From: Arthrobacter sp. zg-Y820
GTDB lineage: Bacteria; Actinomycetota; Actinomycetes; Actinomycetales; Micrococcaceae
DNA length: 64,000 nt
Reading direction: 5' to 3'
Assembly: GCF_030142155.1 (NCBI RefSeq)
Contig: NZ_CP126247.1
Span: forward strand, 434,001 to 498,000
Shown here: positions 15,518 through 24,383 of the stretch, piece by piece
How positions within the stretch are numbered: position 1 is the first letter of the stretch
How the letters are laid out: each line of letters begins with the position of its first letter
The notes under the pieces: generated by a model
What the model was told of the DNA's origin: nothing
What the model saw: the letters and a program-made list of their open reading frames with translations, nothing else
The model's database searches: none
Position numbers and translations under genes: made by a program

Positions 15518-17047
15518 ATGCACGACCGGATTCACCACGAAGGACTGCTTCAGCGCAGAATGTCTGCCGAGCAGGCAGCGGCGCTTATTAGACCTGGCAT
15601 GACTGTGGCGATGAGCGGTTTCACCGGAGCCGGCTATCCCAAGGCCGTGCCCCAGGCTCTCGCCGTGCAGATGGAAGAGGCGCATGCCCGCGGCGAGGAA
15701 TTCCAGATCAAGGTCCTTACCGGCGCCTCCACCGCTCCCGAGCTCGACGGCGTGCTCGCGAAGGCCGGCGGCATGGAACTGCGGCTGCCGTACCAGTCCG
15801 ATCCGACGCTGCGGAAGCGGATTAACGACGGCGAACTCGAGTACATCGACATCCACCTCGGGCATGTGGCCCAGTACACCTGGTTCGGCTTCTACGGCCA
15901 CGTGGACCTGGCGGTGATCGAGGTCGTTGGCATCAACGAAGATGGCTCCCTCATTCCGTCCTCCTCCGTGGGCAACAACAAGACCTGGATCGAACAGGCG
16001 GACAAGATCATCCTGGAGGTCAACGTCCAGCAGTCGGCCCAGATGGACGGCATGCACGACGTCTACTACGGAACGGCACTGCCGCCGCACCGCAAGCCGA
16101 TCATGCTGGTCAACCCGGATGACCGGATCGGGGAGCCCTACCTGCGGCTGGACCCGGACAAGGTGATCGCCGTCGTCGAGACCGATGCCCCGGACCGGAT
16201 GACGCCCTTCGCCGCCCCGGACGAAACCTCCCAGCAGATCGCCGCCCACCTGATCGATTTCTTCGGCGACGAGATCAAGGCCGGCCGGCTGACCGACAAG
16301 CTGCTGCCGCTGCAGTCCGGTGTCGGCAACATCGCCAACGCCGTCCTCGGCGGGCTGGCCTCCTCCGGCTATACCGGGCTGACCGCCTACACCGAAGTCA
16401 TCCAGGACGGGATGCTGCACCTGATCCGCGACGGCGTGATCCGCGTGGCCTCCGCCACCTCCTTCTCGCTGAGCCCGGCCGGAATCGAAGAGTTCAACTC
16501 CAACATCGAGTTCTACCGCAAGCGCATCATCCTGCGCACCCAGGAGATCTCCAACCATCCTGAACTGATCCGCCGGCTCGGCTGCATCGCCATGAACGGC
16601 ATGATCGAGGCGGACCTCTACGGCAACGTGAACTCCACCCATGTGGCTGGCACCGCCATGATGAACGGGATCGGCGGCTCCGGCGACTTTGCCCGCAACG
16701 GGTTCCTCTCCGCCTTCCTGTCCCCGAGCACTGCCAAGGGCGGCAAAATCTCGGGCATCGTGCCGATGGTCAGCCATGTGGACCACACCGAGCACGACAC
16801 CATGCTGGTTGTCACCGAACGCGGTCTCGCGGACCTGCGCGGGCTCTCGCCCAAACAGCGCGCGCGGACCATCATCGACAAGTGTGCACACCCGGACTTC
16901 CAGCCCCTGCTGCAGGACTACTTCGACCGGGCCTGCCGGGAGAGCTTCGGCAAGCACACCCCGCACCTGCTCGACGAAGCACTGTCCTGGCACCAGCGGT
17001 TCGTGGAAACCGGGGACAGCCGCGTCCAGACACCGGCCTCCGCCTGA
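15518..17047 (+). CDS. Acetyl-CoA hydrolase/succinyl-CoA:acetate CoA-transferase
   Basis: A 509-residue class I CoA-transferase. The catalytic glutamate that takes up CoA as a thioester is Glu293 in AYTEVIQDGM. GSGDFARNG and SHVDHTEHDTMLVVTERGLADLRGLSP near the C-terminus complete the Cat1/AarC-type signature. It interconverts acetyl-CoA and another acyl-CoA (succinyl-CoA in the best-known members) and supports acetate use or overflow. AAGGAAAGG lies before the ATG. It stands alone as a single gene. Confidence 0.92.
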   Translation: MHDRIHHEGLLQRRMSAEQAAALIRPGMTVAMSGFTGAGYPKAVPQALAVQMEEAHARGEEFQIKVLTGASTAPELDGVLAKAGGMELRLPYQSDPTLRKRINDGELEYIDIHLGHVAQYTWFGFYGHVDLAVIEVVGINEDGSLIPSSSVGNNKTWIEQADKIILEVNVQQSAQMDGMHDVYYGTALPPHRKPIMLVNPDDRIGEPYLRLDPDKVIAVVETDAPDRMTPFAAPDETSQQIAAHLIDFFGDEIKAGRLTDKLLPLQSGVGNIANAVLGGLASSGYTGLTAYTEVIQDGMLHLIRDGVIRVASATSFSLSPAGIEEFNSNIEFYRKRIILRTQEISNHPELIRRLGCIAMNGMIEADLYGNVNSTHVAGTAMMNGIGGSGDFARNGFLSAFLSPSTAKGGKISGIVPMVSHVDHTEHDTMLVVTERGLADLRGLSPKQRARTIIDKCAHPDFQPLLQDYFDRACRESFGKHTPHLLDEALSWHQRFVETGDSRVQTPASA

Positions 17048-17112
17048 CGGCACGTGTAACCGGGAGCTGACCTGGCACGCGGGATCTGCGTCCCGCGTGC
17101 TAGAAAGCTCAG

Positions 17113-18420
17113 ATGAGTGAAAGCAGAAACCGGCGGGCCGGGCGCCGCGCAGCAGCGGCGCCCCTGACACTGTGGGCCGCGGCCGCCGTCGTCGTCCTTG
17201 TCGCATTGAACCTGCGGGCCGGCGCGACGTCGGTCGGGCCGGTGCTGGCGGAACTGCAGTCCGCGCTGGGGATGGGGTCCGCGCTGGCCGGAGTCCTGAC
17301 GGCGCTGCCCGGGCTGACCTTCGCCGTCGTCGGTGCCCTGGCCGTTGCGTTGGCCCGGCGGGCCGGACTCAACGGAACCATTGCCGCGGGCGTGGCGATT
17401 GTCGCTGCGGGTCTGCTGCTGCGCTCGGTCGTGGATTCAGCCGTGCCGTTCCTGCTGCTGACGGCTCTGGCTTTTGCCGGCATGGCCGTGGGCAACATTC
17501 TTGTTCCCGCGTTCATCAAGCGGCACGGGGGAACGCGGACCGCTTTGCTGAACTCCGTCTACGGCACCACCTTGGCCGTCGGCGCAACACTGCCGCTGCT
17601 GATCGCGGCTCCGCTGGCGGCGAGCGGGCCGGACGGCTGGCAGGTCAGTCTCCGGGTCTGGGGTGCGACGGCACTGGTTGCCGTGGTGCCGTGGACCGTG
17701 ATCGCGTTCCGCGGCCGGCGTTCGCGGACCGAAAGCACCGGCACTGACGGCGGCACCGAAGGGTTGGCGTCCGCGCCCGACGGCGGCACTGCAGGGTTGG
17801 CGTCCGACGGCGGCCGGCTGCGCCTGACCTCGTCGCGGACTGCCGTGGCGCTGTGCGTGTATTTCGGCGTGCAGTCCATGAACGCCTATGTCCAGTTTGG
17901 CTGGGTGGCGCAGATCTACCGGGACGCCGGACTCAGCCAGACACAGGCAGGTTTCATGATGGCGATCATTGCCGCGCTGGGAATTCCCGGCGGCCTGATC
18001 ATGCCCGCCCTCGTGGCGCGGGCTCCGGGTCTCCGTTTTTATGTCGCCGCGCTGGCCGCCGCCACCGGAGCCGGTTATCTCGGTCTGCTGCTGGCCCCTG
18101 ACACCGTGCCCTGGCTGTGGGCGCTGCTGCTCGGTGCCGGCGGTTTTGCCTTCCCGACTGCGCTGGCCCTCATTACGGGACGTTCCCGGGATCCGCGGGT
18201 GACGGCGGAACTTTCCGGTTTTTGCCAGCCGGTGGGCTACCTCCTGGCTGCCGTTGGGCCGTTTGCCATCGGTGCCCTGCACGCAGCGACGGAAAGCTGG
18301 GCCCTGCCGCTTATCATCCTGATCGGCTTCTCGGTGGCCATGGCCGCTGCCGGGGTGGCCGCAGCGGCCCCGCGGTTTGTGGATGACCAGCTGAGCCGGA
18401 ATCCGGCCCAAGGGACCTAG
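17113..18420 (+). CDS. MFS transporter, CynX/NimT type
   Basis: A 435-residue, 12-helix major facilitator. It opens with a short basic N-terminus and ALNLRAGATSVGPVLAELQ, the signature of the CynX/NimT (cyanate/nitroimidazole-type) group, and NILVPAFIKRHGGTRTALLNSVY follows helix 4. The central cytoplasmic loop (about 200-235) carries a low-complexity repeat (TDGGTEGLASAPDGGTAGLASDGG). A drug or small-anion exporter is likely; the substrate is unknown. Its stop codon lies in the first unit of a 38 bp tandem duplication. Confidence 0.88.
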   Translation: MSESRNRRAGRRAAAAPLTLWAAAAVVVLVALNLRAGATSVGPVLAELQSALGMGSALAGVLTALPGLTFAVVGALAVALARRAGLNGTIAAGVAIVAAGLLLRSVVDSAVPFLLLTALAFAGMAVGNILVPAFIKRHGGTRTALLNSVYGTTLAVGATLPLLIAAPLAASGPDGWQVSLRVWGATALVAVVPWTVIAFRGRRSRTESTGTDGGTEGLASAPDGGTAGLASDGGRLRLTSSRTAVALCVYFGVQSMNAYVQFGWVAQIYRDAGLSQTQAGFMMAIIAALGIPGGLIMPALVARAPGLRFYVAALAAATGAGYLGLLLAPDTVPWLWALLLGAGGFAFPTALALITGRSRDPRVTAELSGFCQPVGYLLAAVGPFAIGALHAATESWALPLIILIGFSVAMAAAGVAAAAPRFVDDQLSRNPAQGT

Positions 18421-18510
18421 CGGTCTCCGCGCAGGACGTAGCTGCCCAAGGGGCTTAGCAGTCCCCGCGCAGGACGTAGCTGCCCAATAGGCTTAGCGGT
18501 CCCCGCGCAG
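18418..18510. repeat. 38 bp tandem duplication at the junction of two convergent genes
   Basis: Units begin at 18418, 18456 and 18494 (the last partial, 17 bp). Each contains a C-C-G-C-G-C-A-G core; the two full units differ at a few positions. The first holds the stop codon of the MFS gene, and the third is the 3' end of the S4 gene. The full units look like copies of the S4 gene's tail and beyond. Confidence 0.9.
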
Positions 18511-18876
18511 CCTGTCGATCTCGCGGCGGTCCTTCTTGGTGGGGCGCCCCGCGCCCCGGTCCCGCAGGGGAACGCCCAGGGCAGGGCCCACGGGCCGCGG
18601 CGGCGTGTGATCGGTAAAGCAGTGGGAGGCTGGCTCGGCCCCAACCCGCTTGGCGATCAGCTGGCGGACTTCCAGAATTCTTTCGAAACCCGGCTGGCGT
18701 ACCCGGATGGTGTCTCCCGGCTGCACCGGCTGGGCGGCCTTGGCCGGGTTGCCGTTGAGCCGGACATGGCCGGCCCGGCAGGCGGCAGTGGCGGCGGACC
18801 TGGTCTTGTAGGCCCTGATGGCCCACAACCAGGCATCCACGCGGACGGATTTTGAGGTGCTGGCTGGAATGGTCAT
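18493..18876 (-). CDS. S4-domain RNA-binding protein (Hsp15-like)
   Basis: A 127-residue protein with the S4 fold at residues about 10-70: RVDAWLWAIRAYKTRSAATAACRAGHVRLNGNPAK. Hsp15-like proteins bind 50S subunits carrying stalled nascent chains and help free them; the actinobacterial branch is less studied. A basic tail (GRPTKKDRREIDRLRGDR) follows. The stop codon falls in the last unit of the 38 bp tandem duplication, so the duplication did not change the reading frame. Confidence 0.88.
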   Translation of the reverse strand: MTIPASTSKSVRVDAWLWAIRAYKTRSAATAACRAGHVRLNGNPAKAAQPVQPGDTIRVRQPGFERILEVRQLIAKRVGAEPASHCFTDHTPPRPVGPALGVPLRDRGAGRPTKKDRREIDRLRGDR

Positions 18877-18937
18877 GGCGCTAACGATTCTGTCATGGCG
18901 CCGTGTGCTTTTGCTGGTGGTTCATCTCTTCAGTCCT

Positions 18938-19852
18938 TTACCGGTTGTCCCGAAGGCGATCCGCGTCCGCTTGGGCGCGCAGCTCCTCGGCGGTGGGGAC
19001 GGAGCCCGGAATCGGATTACGGTCGGGCCGCGGTCCCGCGGCGGATTCCAGCATCCGGCGCAGCTCGTTCGGGGTGTAGGGATCAGGCACCCCGCGGTGA
19101 GCTATTGCATGACAGTTGGGACACAGCGGCAGCAGGTCCGCCACGGGATCCAGCGTGTAGTCAGGGGTGATGGAGGCCGGCGGAACGATGTGATGGACCT
19201 GCACGAAGGAGGCACCGGGTGGCCCGTAGATCTGTTCCATCGACAAGCCGCAGGCTGAGCACGACGTGCCGTGGAACGCGACGCACTGCCGCACGGCGTC
19301 GGGGTCGTGTTCGTAGCGGTTGACGGCGACTTGGCGCAGGCTGTCCTGGGGGAGGCTCCCCGGAAGGGGAATTGTCGGGTCCGCCGCTCCCAGCCACTCC
19401 TGCGGAACAGGTCGTGAGCGCAGGAACGCGGTCCAAGTCGAACGCAGCGGTGCTTCGGCCTGGGGCGGCACGACGGTGCCCGTGCTGCGGACGGCATTCC
19501 AGTTCAGCTCCGGGACGCTGGCCGGCAGTTCGTCCGCGGACAGGGCATCCCCCGGTGGCAGGAGCAGGTCAAAGACGATGCCCGCGAGGAGCCCCAGCCT
19601 GGCCGGCAGCGCCGCGCCGGGCTGGGGCGCGGAGGCAACCACGCCGTGTCCCAGCAGCCCTCGGCCGTGCCGGCCCTGAGCGAACAGCCACACGTCTGTT
19701 CCGGGATCCAGCCGCTGTCCGCGCCCCACACGCCACCTGGTGCCAAAAAGTCCGGTGCGGTGCACGGTGGAGGCCGCCATCCGGTAGTCCGTACGTCCTG
19801 GCCCTGCGCCAAACGCTGTGGCAGGGTTCCAGCCCAGTACGACGGCTGCCAT
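18938..19852 (-). CDS. HNH endonuclease with PUA/EVE-like N-terminal domain (possible modification-dependent nuclease)
   Basis: A 304-residue protein. The C-terminal HNH site reads CSACGLSMEQIYG, FVQVHHIVPPAS and LLPLCPNCHAIAHRG (residues about 195-260), with the Cys pairs of a structural zinc ribbon. The N-terminal 90 residues (RWRVGRGQRLDPGTDVWLFAQ, RGLLGHGVVASAP) resemble PUA/EVE/SRA-type readers of modified bases, by pattern only. The combination recalls ScoMcrA/McrA-type enzymes that cut methylated or phosphorothioated DNA. AAGGAG precedes the ATG. No methyltransferase is adjacent, as expected for a type IV enzyme. Confidence 0.7.
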   Translation of the reverse strand: MAAVVLGWNPATAFGAGPGRTDYRMAASTVHRTGLFGTRWRVGRGQRLDPGTDVWLFAQGRHGRGLLGHGVVASAPQPGAALPARLGLLAGIVFDLLLPPGDALSADELPASVPELNWNAVRSTGTVVPPQAEAPLRSTWTAFLRSRPVPQEWLGAADPTIPLPGSLPQDSLRQVAVNRYEHDPDAVRQCVAFHGTSCSACGLSMEQIYGPPGASFVQVHHIVPPASITPDYTLDPVADLLPLCPNCHAIAHRGVPDPYTPNELRRMLESAAGPRPDRNPIPGSVPTAEELRAQADADRLRDNR

Positions 19853-19949
19853 AAAAACTCCTTGTTTGTTGTTCTGCGTGCGGCTCGGATGATGAGGATC
19901 CTGGGTGGACGAACGCTCTCGGCCGGCAGGACGCCCCAGCAGGCGGTCC

Positions 19950-21563
19950 TCAGTTGATGCGTGCTTCCCGGCCCTCCCATTCCAGCGACCGCAGTTCATT
20001 CTTGCGGATTTTTCCGGTGGATGTCTTGGGCAGGTCAATGATGAACTCCACTGACCGCGGTGCCTTGTAGGAAGCGATCTGGGACTTTACATGGGACAGG
20101 AGGTCCTCCTCGGTGACCATCCGGCCCGGTGCGAGGACCACGAAAGCCTTGGGCCGCTCGCCCCAGCGGTCATCCGGAACGCCGATCACTGCCACGTCGG
20201 CGACGGCGGGATGGCTGGCCAGTGCCTGTTCCACTTCGATGGTGGAGATGTTCTCACCGCCGGAGACCACCACATCCTTGGAACGGTCCAGCAGCTGGAC
20301 ATAACCGTCGGCGTGCATGACGCCGAGATCCCCTGTGCGGAACCAGCCGCCGCGGAAGGCATCGGCGGTTCCGGCGTCGTCACGGTAATAGCCTTTCATC
20401 ACTGAATTTCCGCGCATGACAATCTCGCCCATTTCCACGCCGTCGTCCGCCACATCAATCAGGTCTCCGGAGGCCCCGACCTCGTCGCGGACCACGCGCA
20501 GCCGGTCCGAGGTCAGCATGCCCACACCCTGCCGCGCCATGTTCCGGGCCAAGGCATCGCCGTCGAGCTCCGCCCAAGCTGCCTGCGGTTCGCAGACCGC
20601 GTACGGACCATAGGACTCGGTAAGCCCGTAGACATGCACCACCGTGGCCCGGAGCTGGTGGATCTTGGTGATGATGGTGGGGCTGGGCGGCGCCCCGGCA
20701 GTCACAATGGTCAGCGGGTGCGCCAACTCATGAGCCTCCGCGGCCGTGGCGATGGCGCTGAGGACCGTTGGGGCACCGGCCAGGTGGTCCACGCCGCAGG
20801 AGTCGATCAACCGCCAGATCTCCGGGCCGCGGACCGCGCGCAGGCAGACATGGGTTCCGGAAGCTGCGGTCAGTGCCCACGTGGTGCACCAGCCGTTGCA
20901 ATGGAACATCGGCAGGGTCCAGAGATAAACGGTGTCTGCGCCGAACCCCTGGTGATGCAGCTCGCCGAGCGAATTCAGGTACGCGCCGCGGTGCGTGTAC
21001 ATCACGCCCTTGGGCCGCCCGGTGGTGCCGGAGGTGTAGTTCAGCGTGATGACTGTGTTTTCGTCCGCGACTTCCCAGGGGAGCGGGCTGTCGGTGCCGC
21101 GGTCGAGGAAATCAGCGTACGACGTCGTGCCCTCCACCGTGTCGGCGGCGCCGTCCTGGAGGGGGACGGAAAAAATCTCCTCGACCGTGTTCAGTTCGGG
21201 CGAGCCCAAGCCGAGCAGCAGGTCCGGATCCCCGAACAGCAAAGTGGCGCCGGAATGGTTGCAGATATAGGCGACCTCGGGCGGAGACAACCGGGTGTTC
21301 AGCGGAACGAGGACACCTCCGGCCAGGGGCACGGCGTAGTGGGCTATCAGCAGCTCGGCGGAGTTCGTGCCGAGAAACGCGGCCCGGCCTCCCGGCTGGA
21401 GGCCCGAGGCCAGCAGGGCGTGCGCGGTGCGGGTTACTGCTTCCGCAAACTCCCGGTAGGTCAGGCGGCGGGTGCCGTCTATTACCGCTGTCTTTGTCGG
21501 GTGGACCTGCGCCGCGCGTTCGAGGAAGCGAAGCGGTGTCAAAGCGGTATCCAAGCCTGGCAT
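19950..21563 (-). CDS. Acyl-CoA synthetase (AMP-binding enzyme)
   Basis: A 537-residue adenylate-forming ligase. The phosphate loop reads YTSGTTGRPKGVMYTHRG (about 175-195), VYGLTESYGPY is the substrate/AMP motif, WFRTGDLGVMHADGYV is the hinge region, and the C-terminal lysine lies in LPKTSTGKIRKNELR. It activates a carboxylic acid, most likely a medium- or long-chain fatty acid, as the acyl-AMP and then the acyl-CoA. AAGGAGAACA lies before the ATG. No beta-oxidation genes are next to it, so the chain length is open. Confidence 0.92.
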   Translation of the reverse strand: MPGLDTALTPLRFLERAAQVHPTKTAVIDGTRRLTYREFAEAVTRTAHALLASGLQPGGRAAFLGTNSAELLIAHYAVPLAGGVLVPLNTRLSPPEVAYICNHSGATLLFGDPDLLLGLGSPELNTVEEIFSVPLQDGAADTVEGTTSYADFLDRGTDSPLPWEVADENTVITLNYTSGTTGRPKGVMYTHRGAYLNSLGELHHQGFGADTVYLWTLPMFHCNGWCTTWALTAASGTHVCLRAVRGPEIWRLIDSCGVDHLAGAPTVLSAIATAAEAHELAHPLTIVTAGAPPSPTIITKIHQLRATVVHVYGLTESYGPYAVCEPQAAWAELDGDALARNMARQGVGMLTSDRLRVVRDEVGASGDLIDVADDGVEMGEIVMRGNSVMKGYYRDDAGTADAFRGGWFRTGDLGVMHADGYVQLLDRSKDVVVSGGENISTIEVEQALASHPAVADVAVIGVPDDRWGERPKAFVVLAPGRMVTEEDLLSHVKSQIASYKAPRSVEFIIDLPKTSTGKIRKNELRSLEWEGREARIN

Positions 21564-21633
21564 TGTTCTCCTTTGAGGCGGTTAATCGCCTCCAACGCTA
21601 CAGGGTTTTTGAGGCTTGGATCACACATTGTGC

Positions 21634-21924
21634 CTAGCGGGGCTGGTAGGTTAGGCAGTCCGCCAGCTCGGAACCGGGGCCGACTTTGACATCGTGGGCA
21701 TTGCACATGAGGTGGTCGTTATGCCGGCACTCGCTCCGCAGGCAGGCTCCGACCGATGCAAGAACCTTGGGCAGGCCTCCGGTTTCAGCCGTGTCGATGA
21801 AGGTGGAGCAGCTCGCGTGGTCGGGGGTGCCGCCGACTGTGATGGCGTAAGCGGTGCAGCCGTCGTGGTTGAAATCGCAGCTGTGGACGGCGCAATCGCT
21901 GACGGGCGCTACATGATCAGTCAT
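21634..21924 (-). CDS. DUF1540 cysteine-rich protein
   Basis: A 96-residue protein with two copies of a CxxxxCxxNxxxxCxAxxIxVG motif: CAVHSCDFNHDGCTAYAITVG and CLRSECRHNDHLMCNAHDVKVG. The Cys/His spacing suggests metal binding, one ion per copy. Function is unknown. GGAGGAATC gives a very good ribosome binding site for the ATG at 21924; longer upstream frames are unsupported. Confidence 0.88.
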   Translation of the reverse strand: MTDHVAPVSDCAVHSCDFNHDGCTAYAITVGGTPDHASCSTFIDTAETGGLPKVLASVGACLRSECRHNDHLMCNAHDVKVGPGSELADCLTYQPR

Positions 21925-22391
21925 GATTCCTCCAGAGGGAGTTATGTCTGTCGAATTTCGAACGTACCACCGTTGTCCGCCGATAATTAGGGCGAATATG
22001 TTGCACGTATTTCCGGATGTCTGCCACGCCGCAGCGCACGTCGGGGGAGGCGTGCCGAGGGGTGCTGAAGGCTCCCCGGGCGGGCTGATTCGACCCCTCC
22101 TTCGACGACTCGTCCATGCTGTTCTGATGGGCCTCTTCGGTGGCACTGTTCGGTGGCACTGTTCGGTGGGCGTCGTCGGGGAAGCATGTCGGTGAGGCAT
22201 CCGTTCTGCCCGGTTTGTCTGGGATGTATGAGTTGCCCCTGCACGAGCGGGTATCCAGTCTTCGCAGCCAGTAGTTGCCAGCAAAAGTGGGGTATTTGTG
22301 AGTCCTGAAAAGGGCCCGTTTTGGCCTGTTTTGGGGTGGTTTTGGCGCTTCTGGAACCGGGAATGTCAGTGCCGGGTGAAAGTCTGAAGTC
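21925..22391. other. 467 bp divergent spacer without a gene
   Basis: It separates DUF1540 (minus) from the DUF222-HNH gene (plus). It holds one short tandem repeat (22136-22170) and the upstream signals of both genes. Several overlapping frames on both strands lack any domain pattern or ribosome binding site, so none is called. Confidence 0.6.
22136..22170. repeat. 13 bp tandem repeat
   Basis: TTCGGTGGCACTG occurs at 22136-22148 and 22149-22161, then TTCGGTGGG starts a third, diverged unit. It lies in the spacer before the DUF222-HNH gene. Confidence 0.85.
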
Positions 22392-24245
22392 ATGGATCAG
22401 AACGGATCTTCGACCGGGACTCCCGGCACTGGACATGGGCAGGCTGCAAACTCCAGCCTGTCGGTTTTCCTTGCCGAGCCGGGCGTTGTCGGAACTGATC
22501 CAGCTGTCAGTGACGGAGCTGAAGTTCAAGGATCCGGTGGCTCTCTGGCCCCTGCCTCCTCTGATAATTCCGTCCATCCTGTCCATTCCCCGGGGCCGTC
22601 CGACACCGGTTACCGGGACGGGTTGACCGGGTTCCTGGCCCTGCAGAACGTGGAGTCCCTGACCGAGGCTGAAGTCGGTGGGGCCTTGTTGCGATTGGAT
22701 CATTTGATCCGGTGGGCGCAGGCGCAGCAGGCTCGGGTCCTGTCCCGGCTGCAGACCGTTTACGAGGACGAGACGCTATCCGTTACCGGGTTGCGGGACG
22801 CGGAGATGGCGTTCAGCCTCGCCGCGGAGGAAGCCGCAACCATTCTGGGAGTGCCCACCGGTAGCGGAAAGGCGTTGATGAGTCAGGCCGGTGATCTCTG
22901 CACCAGGAACACGGCCACGCTGCAGGCGTTGGAGTCCGGGCAGATCAGTTACGGTCACGTCGAGATCCTGGTGGAGCAGTGTGTGGGCGTGGTGTCGGGC
23001 GAGCTGCCCGGGTTCGAGGCGGAGTTGCTGGGTCTGGCGGCGGGTCAGACCAGAACCCAGTTCCGGGTGAAGGCTCACCGGCTGCGGGAGCAGTACTATC
23101 CGGAGACCATCGTGCAGCGGCAGTTGACGGCGTTTGAGCAGCGGACGGTGTGGGTGCGTCCGGAGCCGGACGGGATGTCCTGGCTTTCGGCGTTGCTGCC
23201 TGCCGAGAAAGCCCAAGCCATTTTTACTCAGCTCAGTGTTGCGGCCCGGGGTGAGCAGGCCGCCGGGGACACACGCACGGTGGATCAGTTGCGCACGGAC
23301 ATCCTCGCGGATCTGTTGGGCGGCCACGAGCATGAGTGCGGGGACGAGTGCAGCAACGGTGGTGGTGCGGGTGCCGGGGGTAAGAAGGGTAAGGGCCGTC
23401 GTAAGGGATCCGGCTCCGGCAGGGGCGCCAGCGGCGAAGGTAAGGGTTCGGGCACCGGCAAGCGTTCTGGCCCAGATGCCGGCTCCGGCCAGGGATCAGG
23501 TTCTGATACTGGTTCCGGCAAGGGCTCCGGCAAGGGGTCCGGGTCCTGCCGTATTGGCCATGGTCCCAGGGCTCGGACGGAGATCCTGGTGCTGATCAAC
23601 GCCGAAACCCTCTTCGGAGCCGATGACCAGCCAGCCGAACTGAACGGATACGGGCCCATCAGTCCCGAAACGGCCCGGAGGATGGCCCGCGAGGCCATGA
23701 AATGGACACCGGTGGAACGCGACCCGGACACCGAAGAGATCCTGCGCGTGGGAAAACGGCGGAAGGTTCCCGACGGATTGAAACGGGTCCTGCGGGTGCG
23801 GGACGGGACCTGCCGGTTCCCGGGGTGCCGGACCAATGCGGTGATTTCCGAGATCGATCACACCAAACCGTGGGCGCAGGGCGGGCCGACTGATCATGAC
23901 AATTTGGAGCATTTGTGCCGGCGGCATCACATGTTCAAATCCGAAGGGTTCTGGAAAGCCAGGCAGCCTCGTCCCGGGGTGATTGAGTGGACCTCGCCGG
24001 GCGGCAGGTGTTACCGGACGGAACCGCAACTGAGCCTGTCCCGGGAAACCTGTAGCGATGACGGCGGCCAATTGCGCCCGGACATCACCGCGAATAGCGG
24101 TCAGGCGAATGGCGGAGGCAACGCGGCGGGCATTGGTCCATCACGGGCCAATGATGCCGGCGGACCAAGCGCTCCAAGTGCTCCCGGCGGACCAAGCGCT
24201 CCAGATGATCCGGACGACTACGGAGACGACCCGCCGCCCTTCTAG
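22392..24245 (+). CDS. DUF222/HNH endonuclease domain protein (13E12-type)
   Basis: A 617-residue member of the large actinobacterial DUF222-HNH family. The alpha-helical DUF222 part (about 75-300) includes LLRLDHLIRWAQAQQARVLSRL and VRPEPDGMSWLSALLPAEKA. The HNH site near residue 480 reads CRFPGCRTNAVISEIDHTKPW with NLEHLCRRHHMFK. Between them (about 315-390) lies a low-complexity Gly/Ser/Lys linker (GSGSG, GKGSG units). These proteins occur in many copies per genome and have been likened to mobile elements, but no cut site is known. Tails rich in Pro/Asp follow. Confidence 0.88.
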   Translation: MDQNGSSTGTPGTGHGQAANSSLSVFLAEPGVVGTDPAVSDGAEVQGSGGSLAPASSDNSVHPVHSPGPSDTGYRDGLTGFLALQNVESLTEAEVGGALLRLDHLIRWAQAQQARVLSRLQTVYEDETLSVTGLRDAEMAFSLAAEEAATILGVPTGSGKALMSQAGDLCTRNTATLQALESGQISYGHVEILVEQCVGVVSGELPGFEAELLGLAAGQTRTQFRVKAHRLREQYYPETIVQRQLTAFEQRTVWVRPEPDGMSWLSALLPAEKAQAIFTQLSVAARGEQAAGDTRTVDQLRTDILADLLGGHEHECGDECSNGGGAGAGGKKGKGRRKGSGSGRGASGEGKGSGTGKRSGPDAGSGQGSGSDTGSGKGSGKGSGSCRIGHGPRARTEILVLINAETLFGADDQPAELNGYGPISPETARRMAREAMKWTPVERDPDTEEILRVGKRRKVPDGLKRVLRVRDGTCRFPGCRTNAVISEIDHTKPWAQGGPTDHDNLEHLCRRHHMFKSEGFWKARQPRPGVIEWTSPGGRCYRTEPQLSLSRETCSDDGGQLRPDITANSGQANGGGNAAGIGPSRANDAGGPSAPSAPGGPSAPDDPDDYGDDPPPF

Positions 24246-24383
24246 GGCGAACTGATTCATCGAGATTCGGAAGGGCTCGCAGCTGGAACCAGATGCAGCA
24301 GGGCTGGGGGCCAGCTGCAGCAGGACAGGGCTGGCGGCTGGAGCCGTACAGGGCTCCAGACCTGGAGCCCGGCCTCTCTGGAG

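Noticed and set aside
15440..17206. 588-codon minus-strand frame over the CoA-transferase gene
   Set aside because: Same cause; its translation is Val/Gly/Asp/His-rich with no family resemblance, while the plus strand encodes a complete enzyme.
18418..18510. CRISPR or attachment site
   Set aside because: Tandem units with no unique spacers; no integrase, tRNA or cas gene nearby.
21650..21665. Iron box (TAGGTTAGG) near DUF1540
   Set aside because: Only a half site, and it lies inside the coding sequence far from a promoter.
22392..24245. DUF222-HNH gene as a mobile element
   Set aside because: The family is multi-copy, but no inverted repeats, target duplication, intron or intein borders are visible.
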